From positions 248,001 through 312,000 of the forward strand of contig NZ_JAJKLK010000024.1 in assembly GCF_020982545.1 (NCBI RefSeq): a stretch of DNA of 64,000 nucleotides. The letters run 5' to 3'. This DNA comes from Streptomyces sp. MNU76 (GTDB lineage Bacteria > Actinomycetota > Actinomycetes > Streptomycetales > Streptomycetaceae). The notes beneath the pieces are model-generated. The model was not told the origin of the DNA, made no database searches, and worked only from the letters and a program-made list of their open reading frames with translations. Of this stretch, positions 44,762 to 53,669 are shown one piece after another (position 1 is the first letter of the stretch; each line of letters opens with the position of its first letter). Both the position numbers and the translations under genes were made by a program.

Positions 44762-45649
44762 ATGAGCGGTGTGGTGGTAGCCGGTGTGGACGGGTCGGCG
44801 TCGAGTCTCGCGGCGGTCGAGGCCGCGGCGCGGGAGGCGCGGTCGCGCGGGGCGGGGCTGCGGGTGGTGCACGCGTTCATCTGGCCCGCGCTGCACGTGC
44901 CCCTGGGCCCGCCACCGTCGGGTCCGGCCGAGGGCGGACTCCGGAACCTGGCCGACCGTGTGGTGGCCGAGGCGGTCGAGCGGGCGCGCGCCGCGGCGCC
45001 TGAGGTCGAGGTCAGCCATGCCGTGGTGACGGGTGAGCCGCTGACGGTGCTGGAGGCGCAGTCGCGTGCGGCCGAGCTGGTGGTGGTCGGGTCCCGCGGC
45101 ATGGGCGGGTTCGTCGGGCTGCTGGTCGGGTCGACGGCCGTCCATCTGGCGGCACACGGCCGGTGTCCGGTGCTGGTCGTGCGTGAGCAGCCGAGAACGG
45201 AGGGCCCGATCGTGCTGGGCGTCGACGGCTCGGCGGCGGGCGGGCCGGCGGTGGACTTCGCGTTCGCCGAGGCCGAGCTGCGCAAGGCGCCGTTGGTGGC
45301 GCTGCACGCCTGGACCACGTGGAACGCGCCGATGCCCGCACCGCAGGATGTGTCGATGCCGTACGCGAACCCGCCGGGCGCCCTCGTCGGGGAGGAGGAG
45401 CGCCTGCTGTCCGAGGCGCTGGCCGGACGCCGGGAGCGGCACCCGGGTGTCGTGGTGGAGCACCGGGTCGTGCACGGCGGGACGCGGGAGGCGTTGATCG
45501 AGGCGAGCCGGTCCGCCCAGCTGGTGGTGACCGGTGCCCGCGGGCGGGGCGGCTTCGCCGGGCTGCTGCTCGGCTCGGTCAGTCAGGCCCTGCTGCACCA
45601 CGCCCACTGCCCGGTCGCGGTGGTGCGGGGAGCGGAGGCGCGGCACTGA
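44762..45649 (+). CDS. Universal stress protein, tandem UspA domains
   Basis: 295 residues with two UspA domains (about 1-140 and 146-290). Each has the ATP-binding pattern G-2x-G-9x-G-S/T: VVGSRGMGGFVGLLVGSTA and VTGARGRGGFAGLLLGSVS. Domains start VVVAGVDGSASS and IVLGVDGSAAGG. It is probably cytosolic and ATP-binding, linked to survival under hypoxia or stress. ATG 44762 follows GGGAGG. It is 50-60 percent similar by eye to the USP at 46235, with the last about 45 codons nearly the same in DNA. Confidence 0.9.
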   Translation: MSGVVVAGVDGSASSLAAVEAAAREARSRGAGLRVVHAFIWPALHVPLGPPPSGPAEGGLRNLADRVVAEAVERARAAAPEVEVSHAVVTGEPLTVLEAQSRAAELVVVGSRGMGGFVGLLVGSTAVHLAAHGRCPVLVVREQPRTEGPIVLGVDGSAAGGPAVDFAFAEAELRKAPLVALHAWTTWNAPMPAPQDVSMPYANPPGALVGEEERLLSEALAGRRERHPGVVVEHRVVHGGTREALIEASRSAQLVVTGARGRGGFAGLLLGSVSQALLHHAHCPVAVVRGAEARH

Positions 45650-45664
45650 CCTCGTGCGGTGGGC

Positions 45665-45707
45665 GGCCCCCTGCCCTGTCCCGCGCCGCGGGACAGGGCA
45701 GGGGGCC
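45665..45707. terminator. Perfect 18-bp-stem bidirectional terminator
   Basis: GGCCCCCTGCCCTGTCCC (45665-45682) and GGGACAGGGCAGGGGGCC (45690-45707) with loop GCGCCGC. It lies 16 bp after the USP stop and before the antiporter remnant on the other strand, serving both directions. Confidence 0.9.
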
Positions 45708-45715
45708 GTCTGCCT

Positions 45716-46110
45716 GGTGGACGCGAAGCGGGTGAGGAGCGGGCCGCAGACGCCGAGGAGCATCACGTAGGTGGTGACCGGCGCCGCCAGGCGGCCCTGC
45801 CCGGGGGCGGCCAGGCCGATGATGACGACGGAGAACTCGCCGCGGGCGATGAGCGCGGTTCCGGCGCGGAGCCTGCCGCGGCGGCCGGCGCCCTCGCGGC
45901 GGGCCGCGTACCAGCCGGAGGTGACCTTGGTGGCGGCCGTGACCACGGCCAGCGCCGCGGCAGCGGGCAGCGTCGGCAGCAGGTCGCCCGGGGCGACGGA
46001 CAGGCCGAGGGCGAGGAAGAACACCGCGGCGAACAGGTCGCGCAGTGGGCTGAGCACGGTCCGGGCCCGGTCGGCGGCGGTCCCGGTCAGGGCGAGGCCG
46101 ATCAGGCCGG
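45716..46110 (-). pseudogene. C-terminal remnant of a CPA2-type cation/proton antiporter
   Basis: A frame of about 130 codons encodes only the last helices of a Na+/H+ or K+/H+ exchanger: SPLRDLFAAVFFLALGLSVA, AAALAVVTAATKVTSGWYAA, LRAGTALIARGEFSVVIIGL and PVTTYVMLLGVCGPLLTRFA. These correspond to the final third of the exchanger domain. The first eight or nine helices and any start codon are missing; upstream sequence runs into the promoter region of the next USP gene. No regulatory TrkA domain follows. Confidence 0.75.
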
Positions 46111-46234
46111 GGTGTCCGACAGGGCCGAGTGGCCCCTGGGCACGGACTGACGGCCCCTGGGCGTACCGGCTCGCCGCGCCGAGGCTGGGAACCGAGGGCC
46201 CGCGCGTCGGCGACGGGCCGGATGGGAGTATCCA

Positions 46235-47134
46235 GTGAGTGACCGTGACACGGTGAGTGATCCGGTGATCGTGGGCGTGGACGGTTCCGCCTCCAGCATC
46301 GACGCGGTCGAGGTCGCGGCCCGTGAGGCGCATCTGCGCGGGGTGGGGCTGCGGATCGTGCACGCCTTCGGCCAGGTGCCCGGACGCCGGCCGGCCGGTG
46401 CGCCACCGTGGGACCCCGCCGGCCACGGCCTGCAGCCGATGGTGCGGGGTGCACTGGCCCACGCCGAGGAGCGGGCGCACGCGCTCGCGCCGGACATCGA
46501 GATCACCCGGTCGGTGGTGGCCGGGGCAGCGCTTGAGGTGCTGGAGATCGAGTCACGGTCGGCGTCGCTGGCGGTGGTCGGCAGCCGGGGCCTGGGCAGC
46601 TTCTCCGGGCTGCTGCTGGGCTCGACGGCGGTACATCTGGCCGCCCACGGCCGGTGCCCGCTGATGGTGGTGCGGGGCCGCCCCGATCCGGCCGGTGCGG
46701 TGATCCTGGCCGTGGACGGCTCCGAAGCCGGCGAGGCGGCGGTGGGGTTCGCGTTCGCCGAAGCGGCGCTGCGCAAGGCGCCGCTGGTCGCTCTCCATGT
46801 GTGGAACACCTTCAGCGAGCGTGCCTACGAAGGCCCCGGTGACCCCCTCACCGCAGTGGTGGCGGACATCGACCGTATTCGCGAGGCCGAGCAGCAACTG
46901 CTGGACGAGACGGTGGCCTCCTGGCGGAAGGTCCATCCCGAGGTCGTGGTCGAGCGGCGCCTGGTGCGTTCCCGTATCCGCCCCGCCCTGATCGATGCCA
47001 GTCGCGGCGCCCAACTGGTGGTGACCGGCGCCCGGGGCCGGGGCGGCTTCGCCGGGCTGCTGCTCGGCTCCGTCAGCCAGGCCCTGCTGCACCACGCCCA
47101 CTGCCCCGTCACCATCGTCCGCGGCAAGGAGTGA
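46235..47134 (+). CDS. Universal stress protein, tandem UspA domains (second intact copy)
   Basis: 299 residues with two UspA domains: PVIVGVDGSASSIDAVEVAA...VVGSRGLGSFSGLLLGSTA and VILAVDGSEAGEAAV...VTGARGRGGFAGLLLGSVS. It is a paralogue of the gene at 44762. GTG 46235 has GGGAG six bases upstream. Its stop overlaps the GTG of the P-type ATPase gene (GTGA), so the stress protein and ion pump are translationally coupled. Confidence 0.9.
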   Translation: MSDRDTVSDPVIVGVDGSASSIDAVEVAAREAHLRGVGLRIVHAFGQVPGRRPAGAPPWDPAGHGLQPMVRGALAHAEERAHALAPDIEITRSVVAGAALEVLEIESRSASLAVVGSRGLGSFSGLLLGSTAVHLAAHGRCPLMVVRGRPDPAGAVILAVDGSEAGEAAVGFAFAEAALRKAPLVALHVWNTFSERAYEGPGDPLTAVVADIDRIREAEQQLLDETVASWRKVHPEVVVERRLVRSRIRPALIDASRGAQLVVTGARGRGGFAGLLLGSVSQALLHHAHCPVTIVRGKE

Positions 47135-50055
47135 CCGTGCCTGAGCAGCAGTCCACGGCCGGGAAAGACACCCGGCCCGAGCGGCAGCCCACGGCCGGGA
47201 GCCACACCCTGTCCGAGCAGACCCCGGCCGCACATCATGCCCTGCCGGTACGGACGCCCCCGCAGGCGGACGCCTACCGGCGCGACGCCGCCGAAGTGGC
47301 GGGCTTACTGGCGGTGGTCCCGGCCAGGGGCCTGAGCACGGCGGACGCCGAGCAGCGGGCCGCCGCCTGGGGCACCAACGTACTGGCCGAGCCGGTGCGC
47401 CGGCCGCAGTGGCTGCGCCTGCTGGACCAGTTCCGCAGCTGGCTGATCGGCATCCTGCTCGCCGCAGCCGTCGTCGCCGGAATCATCGGTGAGATCAAGG
47501 ACGCCCTCGTCATCACGGTCGTCCTGCTCATCAACGCCGCTATCGGCTACCTGCAGGAACGCCGTGCCGAGCGCAGTCTGGAGGCGCTGCGCCAGATGCT
47601 GGTCCCCACCGCGCGCGTGCGCCGGGACAGCCAGGTGAAGGTGATCCAGGCCGATGCCCTGGTCCCCGGCGACATCGTCCTTCTGGAAGCGGGTGACCGT
47701 GTCCCGGCCGACGGTCGCCTGGTGGTCGCCGAGTCGGTCGAGGCCGCCGAGGCCGCGCTGACCGGCGAGTCCCAGCCCGTCGCCAAGACGACCGCGCCCA
47801 CCGAGTCCGACGGCGCCGAGCCCGTACCCGTTGCCGAGCGCACCGGCATGCTCTTCATGAACACCGCGCTGGCCCGCGGCCGAGCCGAGATGATCGTCAC
47901 GGCCACAGGCATGCGCACCGAGGTCGGCGCGATCGCCGAGGCACTGCGCACCGGAGCGGAACCACCCAGCCCGCTGCAGGTCCAGATGGACAGCCTGGGT
48001 CGGCGTCTGGCCCTGGTCAGCGGCATCGCTGTGGCCGCCTACACGCTCGTGGCCCTCCTGCGCGGCGAGGAGCTCGCCGACCTCGCGCTGCGCGCGGTGG
48101 CCCTGGCCGTCGCCGCGATTCCCGAGGGTCTGCCGGCCGTTCTCGCACTCACCCTGGCCCTGGGCGTCCACCGCATGGCCCGCCGCGGCGCCATCGTCAA
48201 GCGCCTGGCCTCCGTCGAGGCACTCGGCTCGGCGACCGTGGTGTGCAGCGACAAGACCGGCACCCTGACCCTGAACCAGATGACCACCCGAGCCCTGTGG
48301 GCCGCCGGGCGCGCGTATGAGGTGACCGGGGAGGGCTACGAGACCGTCGGCGCCGTCCGCCTCACCGACGAGCGGCACGGCCGGGACCCGCACGATGCGG
48401 CCCTGCCTGACGCGGCCACCCGCGATATGAGGCAGCATGACGCGCCCGTGTATGACGCGGCTCCGCCTGCCCTGCGCGACGCGGTGCTGCCGTTCGCGTT
48501 GTGCAACGACGCCCGGATCACCCCGGACGGCGTCATCGGGGACCCCACCGAGGCCGCCTTGGCCGTACTCGCCGCCAAGGCCGGTCTCGATGCCGGACTC
48601 CGCGACCGCACGCCACGCACCGGTGAGATCCCCTTCGACTCGGACGCCAAGTACATGGCCACCTTCCACACCGACGCGGACGGCCGCGTCCGCGTCCACG
48701 CCAAGGGGGCCGTCGACGCCCTGCTGGACCGCTGCACCCACGTCCTGACCGCTCAGGGCCGCGTCCCCCTCGATGCCGAGCGCCGCCGCGAGGTCACCCA
48801 CGTTGCCCGGGGAATGGGTGGTCAGGGCCTGCGGGTCCTCGGGGCGGCCACCGCCACCACCGACCGGCCGAACCCCCAGGAGGTGACGGGACTGACCCTG
48901 ACCGCGATCGCGGGAATAGCCGACCCTCCGCGTCCTCAGGCCCGCGACGCCGTCGCCCTGGCCCAGGCCGCCGGAGTCACCGTCAAGATGATCACCGGTG
49001 ACCATGCGGACACCGCCGCCGCCATCGCCCGCGAAATCGGCATCACCGGTGACGTCGTCACCGGCACCGAACTGGTCCGGATGAACGAGCGGGAGCTCGC
49101 GGACCGTATCGAGGACATCGGTGTCTTCGCCCGCGTCGCCCCCGAACACAAGGTGACCGTCGTCCGCGCGCTCTCCGCGAAGGGCCACATCGTGGCCATG
49201 ACCGGAGACGGCGTCAACGACGCCGCCGCCCTGCGCGCGGCCCACATCGGCGTCGCGATGGGCATCACCGGCACCGACGTGGCCAAAGAGGCCGCCGACA
49301 TGGTCCTGACCGACGACGACTTCTCCACCATCGTCCGCGCGGTGCGCGAGGGCCGCTCGATCTACGACAACATCGTCACTTTCGTCCGCTTCCAGCTGTC
49401 CACCAACATCGGCGCCATCCTCACCCTGCTCGCCACCGTGCTCGCCGGCCTGCCCGCGCCCATGTCCGCGATCCAGCTGCTGTGGGTCAACATCATCATG
49501 GACGGGCCGCCCGCCATGGCTCTGGGCATCGACCCTCCGCGGGACAACGTGATGAGGCGTCCGCCCCACCCGCCCGGCGAACGTATTCTGAACGCCCGCC
49601 GCCTGACCGCCATCACCCGCTCCGGCGCGGTCATGGCCGCAGGCACCCTGGCCGTCTTCGCCGGCGCCCGCCACCTCACCGACCCCGCGACCGCCGCCAC
49701 CATGGCCTTCACCACGTTCGTGCTCTTCCAGCTGTGCAACGCCCTGACCGCGCGCGGCGAGGACGGCCCCGTCCTCGGCCGCCACCAACTGCGCAACCGC
49801 ACCCTGTGGATCTGCCTGGCCGCCGTCCTGATCCTCCAGGTCGTCGCCGTGCAAGTGCCCATGGCCCAGGGAGTCTTCGACACCGTGTCGCTCAGCCCCG
49901 CCCAGTGGGCGATCTGCCTCGGCACCGCCTCCACCGTGCTGCTGACCGAGCACGCCTGGCGCGTCGGCCGGCAGCACGGCCGCTCCGCGGACGCACCCCG
50001 CAGAGCGTCTCGTGGTCGCGGGTCAAGACGGCGGTGGAGCATCAGCCGACCGTAG
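47131..50055 (+). CDS. P-type cation-transporting ATPase (P2/Ca2+-pump type)
   Basis: 974 residues. A cation-ATPase N-terminal domain (EVAGLLAVVPARGLSTADAE) is followed by an actuator with TGES (ALTGESQPV), a PEGLPAVL membrane motif, phosphorylation site DKTGTLT (D374), nucleotide-binding region, hinge GDGVNDAAAL and a C-terminal six-helix domain. The IPEGLP and membrane pattern fit P2-type Ca2+/Mg2+/Na+ pumps rather than heavy-metal P1B pumps, because there is no CPC motif. An about 55-residue Gln/Pro/His-containing tail precedes the first domain, and the last about 25 residues are Arg/Ser-rich. Coupled with the USP gene upstream. Confidence 0.9.
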   Translation: MTVPEQQSTAGKDTRPERQPTAGSHTLSEQTPAAHHALPVRTPPQADAYRRDAAEVAGLLAVVPARGLSTADAEQRAAAWGTNVLAEPVRRPQWLRLLDQFRSWLIGILLAAAVVAGIIGEIKDALVITVVLLINAAIGYLQERRAERSLEALRQMLVPTARVRRDSQVKVIQADALVPGDIVLLEAGDRVPADGRLVVAESVEAAEAALTGESQPVAKTTAPTESDGAEPVPVAERTGMLFMNTALARGRAEMIVTATGMRTEVGAIAEALRTGAEPPSPLQVQMDSLGRRLALVSGIAVAAYTLVALLRGEELADLALRAVALAVAAIPEGLPAVLALTLALGVHRMARRGAIVKRLASVEALGSATVVCSDKTGTLTLNQMTTRALWAAGRAYEVTGEGYETVGAVRLTDERHGRDPHDAALPDAATRDMRQHDAPVYDAAPPALRDAVLPFALCNDARITPDGVIGDPTEAALAVLAAKAGLDAGLRDRTPRTGEIPFDSDAKYMATFHTDADGRVRVHAKGAVDALLDRCTHVLTAQGRVPLDAERRREVTHVARGMGGQGLRVLGAATATTDRPNPQEVTGLTLTAIAGIADPPRPQARDAVALAQAAGVTVKMITGDHADTAAAIAREIGITGDVVTGTELVRMNERELADRIEDIGVFARVAPEHKVTVVRALSAKGHIVAMTGDGVNDAAALRAAHIGVAMGITGTDVAKEAADMVLTDDDFSTIVRAVREGRSIYDNIVTFVRFQLSTNIGAILTLLATVLAGLPAPMSAIQLLWVNIIMDGPPAMALGIDPPRDNVMRRPPHPPGERILNARRLTAITRSGAVMAAGTLAVFAGARHLTDPATAATMAFTTFVLFQLCNALTARGEDGPVLGRHQLRNRTLWICLAAVLILQVVAVQVPMAQGVFDTVSLSPAQWAICLGTASTVLLTEHAWRVGRQHGRSADAPRRASRGRGSRRRWSISRP

Positions 50056-50791
50056 GTCCGCACATTCTGGGAGGACCGGGCGAAGCCCCGGGTCGACGGG
50101 GTGGGTTGACCCGCCCGACTTGTCGTCAGGCAAGTCGGTGTCCGGTCAGCACGGAATCGCAGGCTGGAAGCCTGCTCGTCAGAGCGAAGCGATGTTCCTC
50201 ACAGTCACCGACTCCGACGCGTGCCCGTGTAGAGTGAAAACCGCCTTTGACCTGCACAAAGCAGGCAGGGAGCCGTCTTTCAGGAGTCCAAAATGCTGCG
50301 TACGATGTTCAAGTCGAAGATCTAGTATCTGGGCGTTTGTGCAGGTCGGAGGTTTGATCGGGCGCAGCGGGTCAGCAAACGGTCAGCATCGGACGCGGGG
50401 CGTCCCGGGTTGATGGCCTGGCGACCTCCTTGGTGGGGGTCTGAAGCAATGCCTGGTTCCGGTCCGGAAGGCGGAGAGGGCTGCACCAGGTTCCCGTGCG
50501 CGGGCTGTTCATGGTCAGGCGGGCGGACGGCCACGACCGAGGGCATGTGGCGGTGCCGCCCGGATCGCGGCGGACCTGGCAGTCACAGGCCGCGCTCCTG
50601 ATTCGCGCTCTGGGGGACCTCCTCGACAGCCCATCCGACTGCCTGTGAAGGCAGATCGGTCCGCGCTGCGTGTCGCCTGCCGGGCAGGCGGTCGCTCAGG
50701 GCCGGGCATGCTGCGCTAGGCGAACACCTCGGCCCCCCAGGCGCCGGTTGGCCATCGTGGCAGGGCCTTCGCGGTTGCTGTGCTCTGCTCC
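50056..50791. other. Gene-free region between the ATPase and aztA
   Basis: 736 bp without a supportable gene. It contains a small hairpin (CGACTTG at about 50116 pairing with CAAGTCG), the longest copy of the recurring noncoding element (50241-50409) and no clear promoter. The 3' side abuts the aztA stop. Confidence 0.5.
50241..50409 (+). repeat. Recurring noncoding element, copy B (right flank of USP island)
   Basis: The left part (50241-50273) matches 9213-9245 at 30 of 33 positions. The right part (50328-50409) matches copy A at 42871-42952. Within the element, TTGACCTGCACAAA (50247-50260) and TTTGTGCAGGTC (about 50336-50347) are inverted repeats, as at an old recombination or protein-binding site. 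Confidence 0.65.
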
Positions 50792-51535
50792 TCAGAGCGC
50801 TTGCCAGACCTGGGCCAGCGCCGACGTGGTCAGGACCTGGTCCGGACGTCCCTGCCCGACGAGGCGGCCGTCCTGGAGCAGGAGGCAGGTGTGCGCCGCG
50901 CGCGCGACCTCCAGGTCGTGCGTCGCCTGGACGACCGTCACGCCGTCGGCGACGAGCGCCGTCAGCAGTGCCCCGATCCGCTCCCTCGCCTCCGGGTCCA
51001 GGCCGGTGGTCGGCTCGTCGAGGAGCAGCAGGTCCGACTCCTGCGCCAGACCCTGGGCGATGAGCGCACGTTGACGCTGCCCGCCCGACAGTTCGCCCAG
51101 TTGACGTGAGGCGAGGTCGCCGATGCCGAGCCGGTCGAGCGCCGCGTCCACGGTCGCGTGGTCTCGTGCGGTCAGCCGGCGCCACGGCCCGCGCTCGCCC
51201 CAGCGCCCCATCTCCACGGTCTGCCGAACGGTGAGCGGGAGGGTGTCGCCGACTGCTCCGCGCTGCGGTACGAAGGCGGGCGGTCGATCGCCGGTGCGGA
51301 GGAGATCGCCGGATGTCGGCTTGATCACACCGGCGAGCACACCGAGCAGGGTCGACTTGCCGCTGCCGTTCGGGCCGACCAGCACCGTCGTGGTCAACTC
51401 GGTTATTTCCGCACTGACTTGATGGAGTACTGGGCGCCCTGGATAGCCGGCGCACAGCCTCGAGAAGCGGAGGTGAACAGTCCGCTCGAGGGGAGGGGCG
51501 GGAGAGGTGCACGGTTTTTTGAACATGGTTTTCAT
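50792..51535 (-). CDS. aztA: Zinc ABC importer ATPase (AztA/ZnuC-like)
   Basis: 247 residues with Walker A GPNGSGKST (about 56-64), Q-loop PQRGAVGDTLP, signature LSGGQRQR and Walker B LLLLDEPT. It should energise zinc uptake through the permease encoded divergently at 51552. ATG 51535 lies inside the Zur-box area and only 16 bp separate the two divergent start codons. Naming follows the gene set (permease, zinc-binding lipoprotein, AztD proteins) rather than the ATPase sequence alone. Confidence 0.85.
   Translation of the reverse strand: MKTMFKKPCTSPAPPLERTVHLRFSRLCAGYPGRPVLHQVSAEITELTTTVLVGPNGSGKSTLLGVLAGVIKPTSGDLLRTGDRPPAFVPQRGAVGDTLPLTVRQTVEMGRWGERGPWRRLTARDHATVDAALDRLGIGDLASRQLGELSGGQRQRALIAQGLAQESDLLLLDEPTTGLDPEARERIGALLTALVADGVTVVQATHDLEVARAAHTCLLLQDGRLVGQGRPDQVLTTSALAQVWQAL
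51520..51534. promoter_or_regulatory. Zur box in the aztA/aztB divergent promoter
   Basis: TGAACATGGTTTTCA matches the known Streptomyces Zur consensus TGAAAATGATTTTCA at 13 of 15 positions and is nearly palindromic. It overlaps the first codons of aztA and lies 17 bp before the aztB start. Zinc-loaded Zur bound here would silence both genes. Confidence 0.85.
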
Positions 51536-51551
51536 TGTAGTGTCCTGCCTC

Positions 51552-52412
51552 ATGGAGTGGTTGACGGTCCCGTTCGAGGTGACCTTCGTGCAGCGGGCTC
51601 TCTGGGGCGGGATGCTCGTGTCCGCGATCTGTGCGCTGGCGGGCACCTGGGTGGTGCTGAGGGGGATGGCCTTCCTCGGTGACGCCATGTCCCACGGGCT
51701 GCTTCCGGGCGTCGCGGTGGCCGCGCTCCTCGGGGGGAACCTGATGGTGGGCGCGGTGATCAGTGCCGCCGTCATGACGGCCGGTGTCACCGCGCTCGGC
51801 CGTACGCCGAGGCTGTCGCAGGACACCGGCATCGGGCTGCTGTTCGTCGGCATGCTCTCGCTCGGCGTGATCATCGTGTCGCGCTCGCAGTCCTTCGCGG
51901 TCGACCTGACCGGCTTTCTCTTCGGTGACGTCCTCGCTGTCAGGCAGCAGGACCTCCTGGTGCTCGCGGCGGCGTTGCTCGCCGCGCTGGTGGTGTCGGT
52001 GCTCGGTCACCGTGCCTTCCTGGCCCTGGCGTTCGACTCGCGCAAGGCCCACACCCTGGGGCTGCGCCCGCGCGTGGCCCACGCCGTGCTCCTCGGCCTG
52101 CTCGGTCTGGCGATCGTCGCCTCGTTCCACATCGTCGGAACGCTGCTCGTCCTCGGACTGCTCATCGCACCGCCGGCGGCCGCCCTGCCCTGGGCCCGCT
52201 CCGTGCGAGGGGTCATGGTGCTCGCCGCCCTGCTCGGCGCCTTGGCCACATTCGGCGGCTTGCTGGTGTCCTGGCATCTGAGCACCGCAGCCGGAGCGAC
52301 CGTCTCGGCCCTCGCGGTGAGCCTCTTCTTCCTCTCCCACGTCCTGTCCGGGCTGCGTGACCGCCGTACGCCCCACGCCCACGCCCCCGCCCCTGTACTC
52401 GAAGTCAACTGA
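51552..52412 (+). CDS. aztB: Zinc ABC importer permease (AztB/ZnuB-like)
   Basis: 286 residues with about eight helices of the ABC-3 (metal) permease family. Typical elements are GGMLVSAICALAGTWVVLRG, FLGDAMSHGLLPGVAVAALL, DTGIGLLFVGMLSLGVIIVS and FHIVGTLLVLGLLIAPPAAA. The ATG at 51552 was chosen as the first Met right before the first helix; GTG 51507 would run through the Zur box. It starts the operon aztB, aztD-like, aztC, aztD. Confidence 0.9.
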   Translation: MEWLTVPFEVTFVQRALWGGMLVSAICALAGTWVVLRGMAFLGDAMSHGLLPGVAVAALLGGNLMVGAVISAAVMTAGVTALGRTPRLSQDTGIGLLFVGMLSLGVIIVSRSQSFAVDLTGFLFGDVLAVRQQDLLVLAAALLAALVVSVLGHRAFLALAFDSRKAHTLGLRPRVAHAVLLGLLGLAIVASFHIVGTLLVLGLLIAPPAAALPWARSVRGVMVLAALLGALATFGGLLVSWHLSTAAGATVSALAVSLFFLSHVLSGLRDRRTPHAHAPAPVLEVN

Positions 52413-52433
52413 AAGAAGCCAGAGGCGATCGTC

Positions 52434-53669
52434 ATGACCGTCCGCAGAAACGTCTCTCCGTGGGCATCGGCCGCACTGGTGCTCACCGCGCTGCTCACCG
52501 CGAGTTGCGCGGGGGAGAAGAGCAACGCTGCACGACCCGCCGCGAGTTCCCCGTCCGCCGTTCCGCACGGGTACGTCGAGGGCGCCCAGGAGGCCGCCGA
52601 GCAGCAAGCCCGGCTCCTCCTGAACGACCCCGACAGCGGAAACACCAGGATCCTCGACCTCGTCACCGGCAAGGTGCACAGGACGGCCCAGGTGAAGGGC
52701 GCCGTTCGGCTGGGTACGGACGGCAGGTTCGGCTACCTCCAGGCGCCCGGCGGCACGCATGTGCTCGACAGCGGCGCCTGGATGGTGGACCACGGAGATC
52801 ACGTCCACTACTACAGCGCGGCGACACGCGACGTGGGTGAACTCCCTGCGGGCAGCCGAGCCCAGGTACGCAGCGACACCGCCGTGACCGCGGTGACCGA
52901 CGAGAACGGCCGCACCGTCCTGTACGACCGCAGCAGGCTGGAGAAGGGGGAGATCACATCTCCCCAGACGCTGCCGGGCACTTACACCGGTGCCGTCGTG
53001 CCGTACGAGGAACACCTGCTCGCCTTCGAGAACAAGGGTGGCACCACCGAACTCGTCGTCCTCGACCGCAAGAGCGGGCGCGTCGCCTCCCCGGACGTGA
53101 CGTGCGAAGAGCCGCGAGGAGACGCCGTCACCCGACGCGGCGTGATCCTCGGCTGCGTCGGCGGCGCCCTGCTCGTCCGGGCGCAGGACGGCGCCTTCAC
53201 CGCCGAGGAGATCCCCTACGGGCGGGACGTCCCGGCGCAGGAACGAGCCACCGCCTTCCGCCATCGAGTCGGCAGCGACACCCTCACCGCCCCGGCCGGA
53301 GACGACGCGGTCTGGGTCCTCGACGTCGCCGAGCGGACCTGGAAGCGGGTGGACACCGGACCGGTCGTCGCGGCCAACACAGCCGGAGAGGGCTCCCCGC
53401 TGCTCGTTCTGGAGAACGACGGCTCGGTGCACGGCTATGACATCGCAACCGGAAAGCAGACCGCACGGACCAAGTCGCTGCTGACGGAAGGGAAACGGGC
53501 CGGCGCAGGCGGCCGGTCCCCCGTCATCGAGGTCGACCGCAGCCGCGCCTACGTCAACGACCCTGAGGGCAAGAAGGTGTTCGAGATCGACTACAACGAC
53601 GGACTGCGCATCGCGCGCTCCTTCGACCTGGACGTCAAGCCCGTCCTCATGGCGGAGACCGGACGATGA
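52434..53669 (+). CDS. AztD-like zinc-chaperone lipoprotein (first paralogue)
   Basis: 411 residues with lipobox LTASC at about residues 21-25. The rest forms a beta-propeller with a His/Asp metal-site-like motif DHGDHVHYY (about residues 118-126), a pattern seen in AztD zinc metallochaperones that hand zinc to AztC. It lies between aztB and aztC; its stop overlaps the aztC ATG (ATGA). It is only distantly similar to the second AztD at 54733. Confidence 0.8.
   Translation: MTVRRNVSPWASAALVLTALLTASCAGEKSNAARPAASSPSAVPHGYVEGAQEAAEQQARLLLNDPDSGNTRILDLVTGKVHRTAQVKGAVRLGTDGRFGYLQAPGGTHVLDSGAWMVDHGDHVHYYSAATRDVGELPAGSRAQVRSDTAVTAVTDENGRTVLYDRSRLEKGEITSPQTLPGTYTGAVVPYEEHLLAFENKGGTTELVVLDRKSGRVASPDVTCEEPRGDAVTRRGVILGCVGGALLVRAQDGAFTAEEIPYGRDVPAQERATAFRHRVGSDTLTAPAGDDAVWVLDVAERTWKRVDTGPVVAANTAGEGSPLLVLENDGSVHGYDIATGKQTARTKSLLTEGKRAGAGGRSPVIEVDRSRAYVNDPEGKKVFEIDYNDGLRIARSFDLDVKPVLMAETGR

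Noticed and set aside
44246..46480. A 744-codon minus-strand frame across the USP region
   Set aside because: Only about 130 codons (the antiporter tail) look like protein; the rest is antisense to USP genes.
47305..49977. An 890-codon minus-strand frame opposite the P-type ATPase
   Set aside because: Antisense to an ATPase with DKTGT and GDGVND motifs; composition is Gly/Asp/Gln-rich without domain signals.
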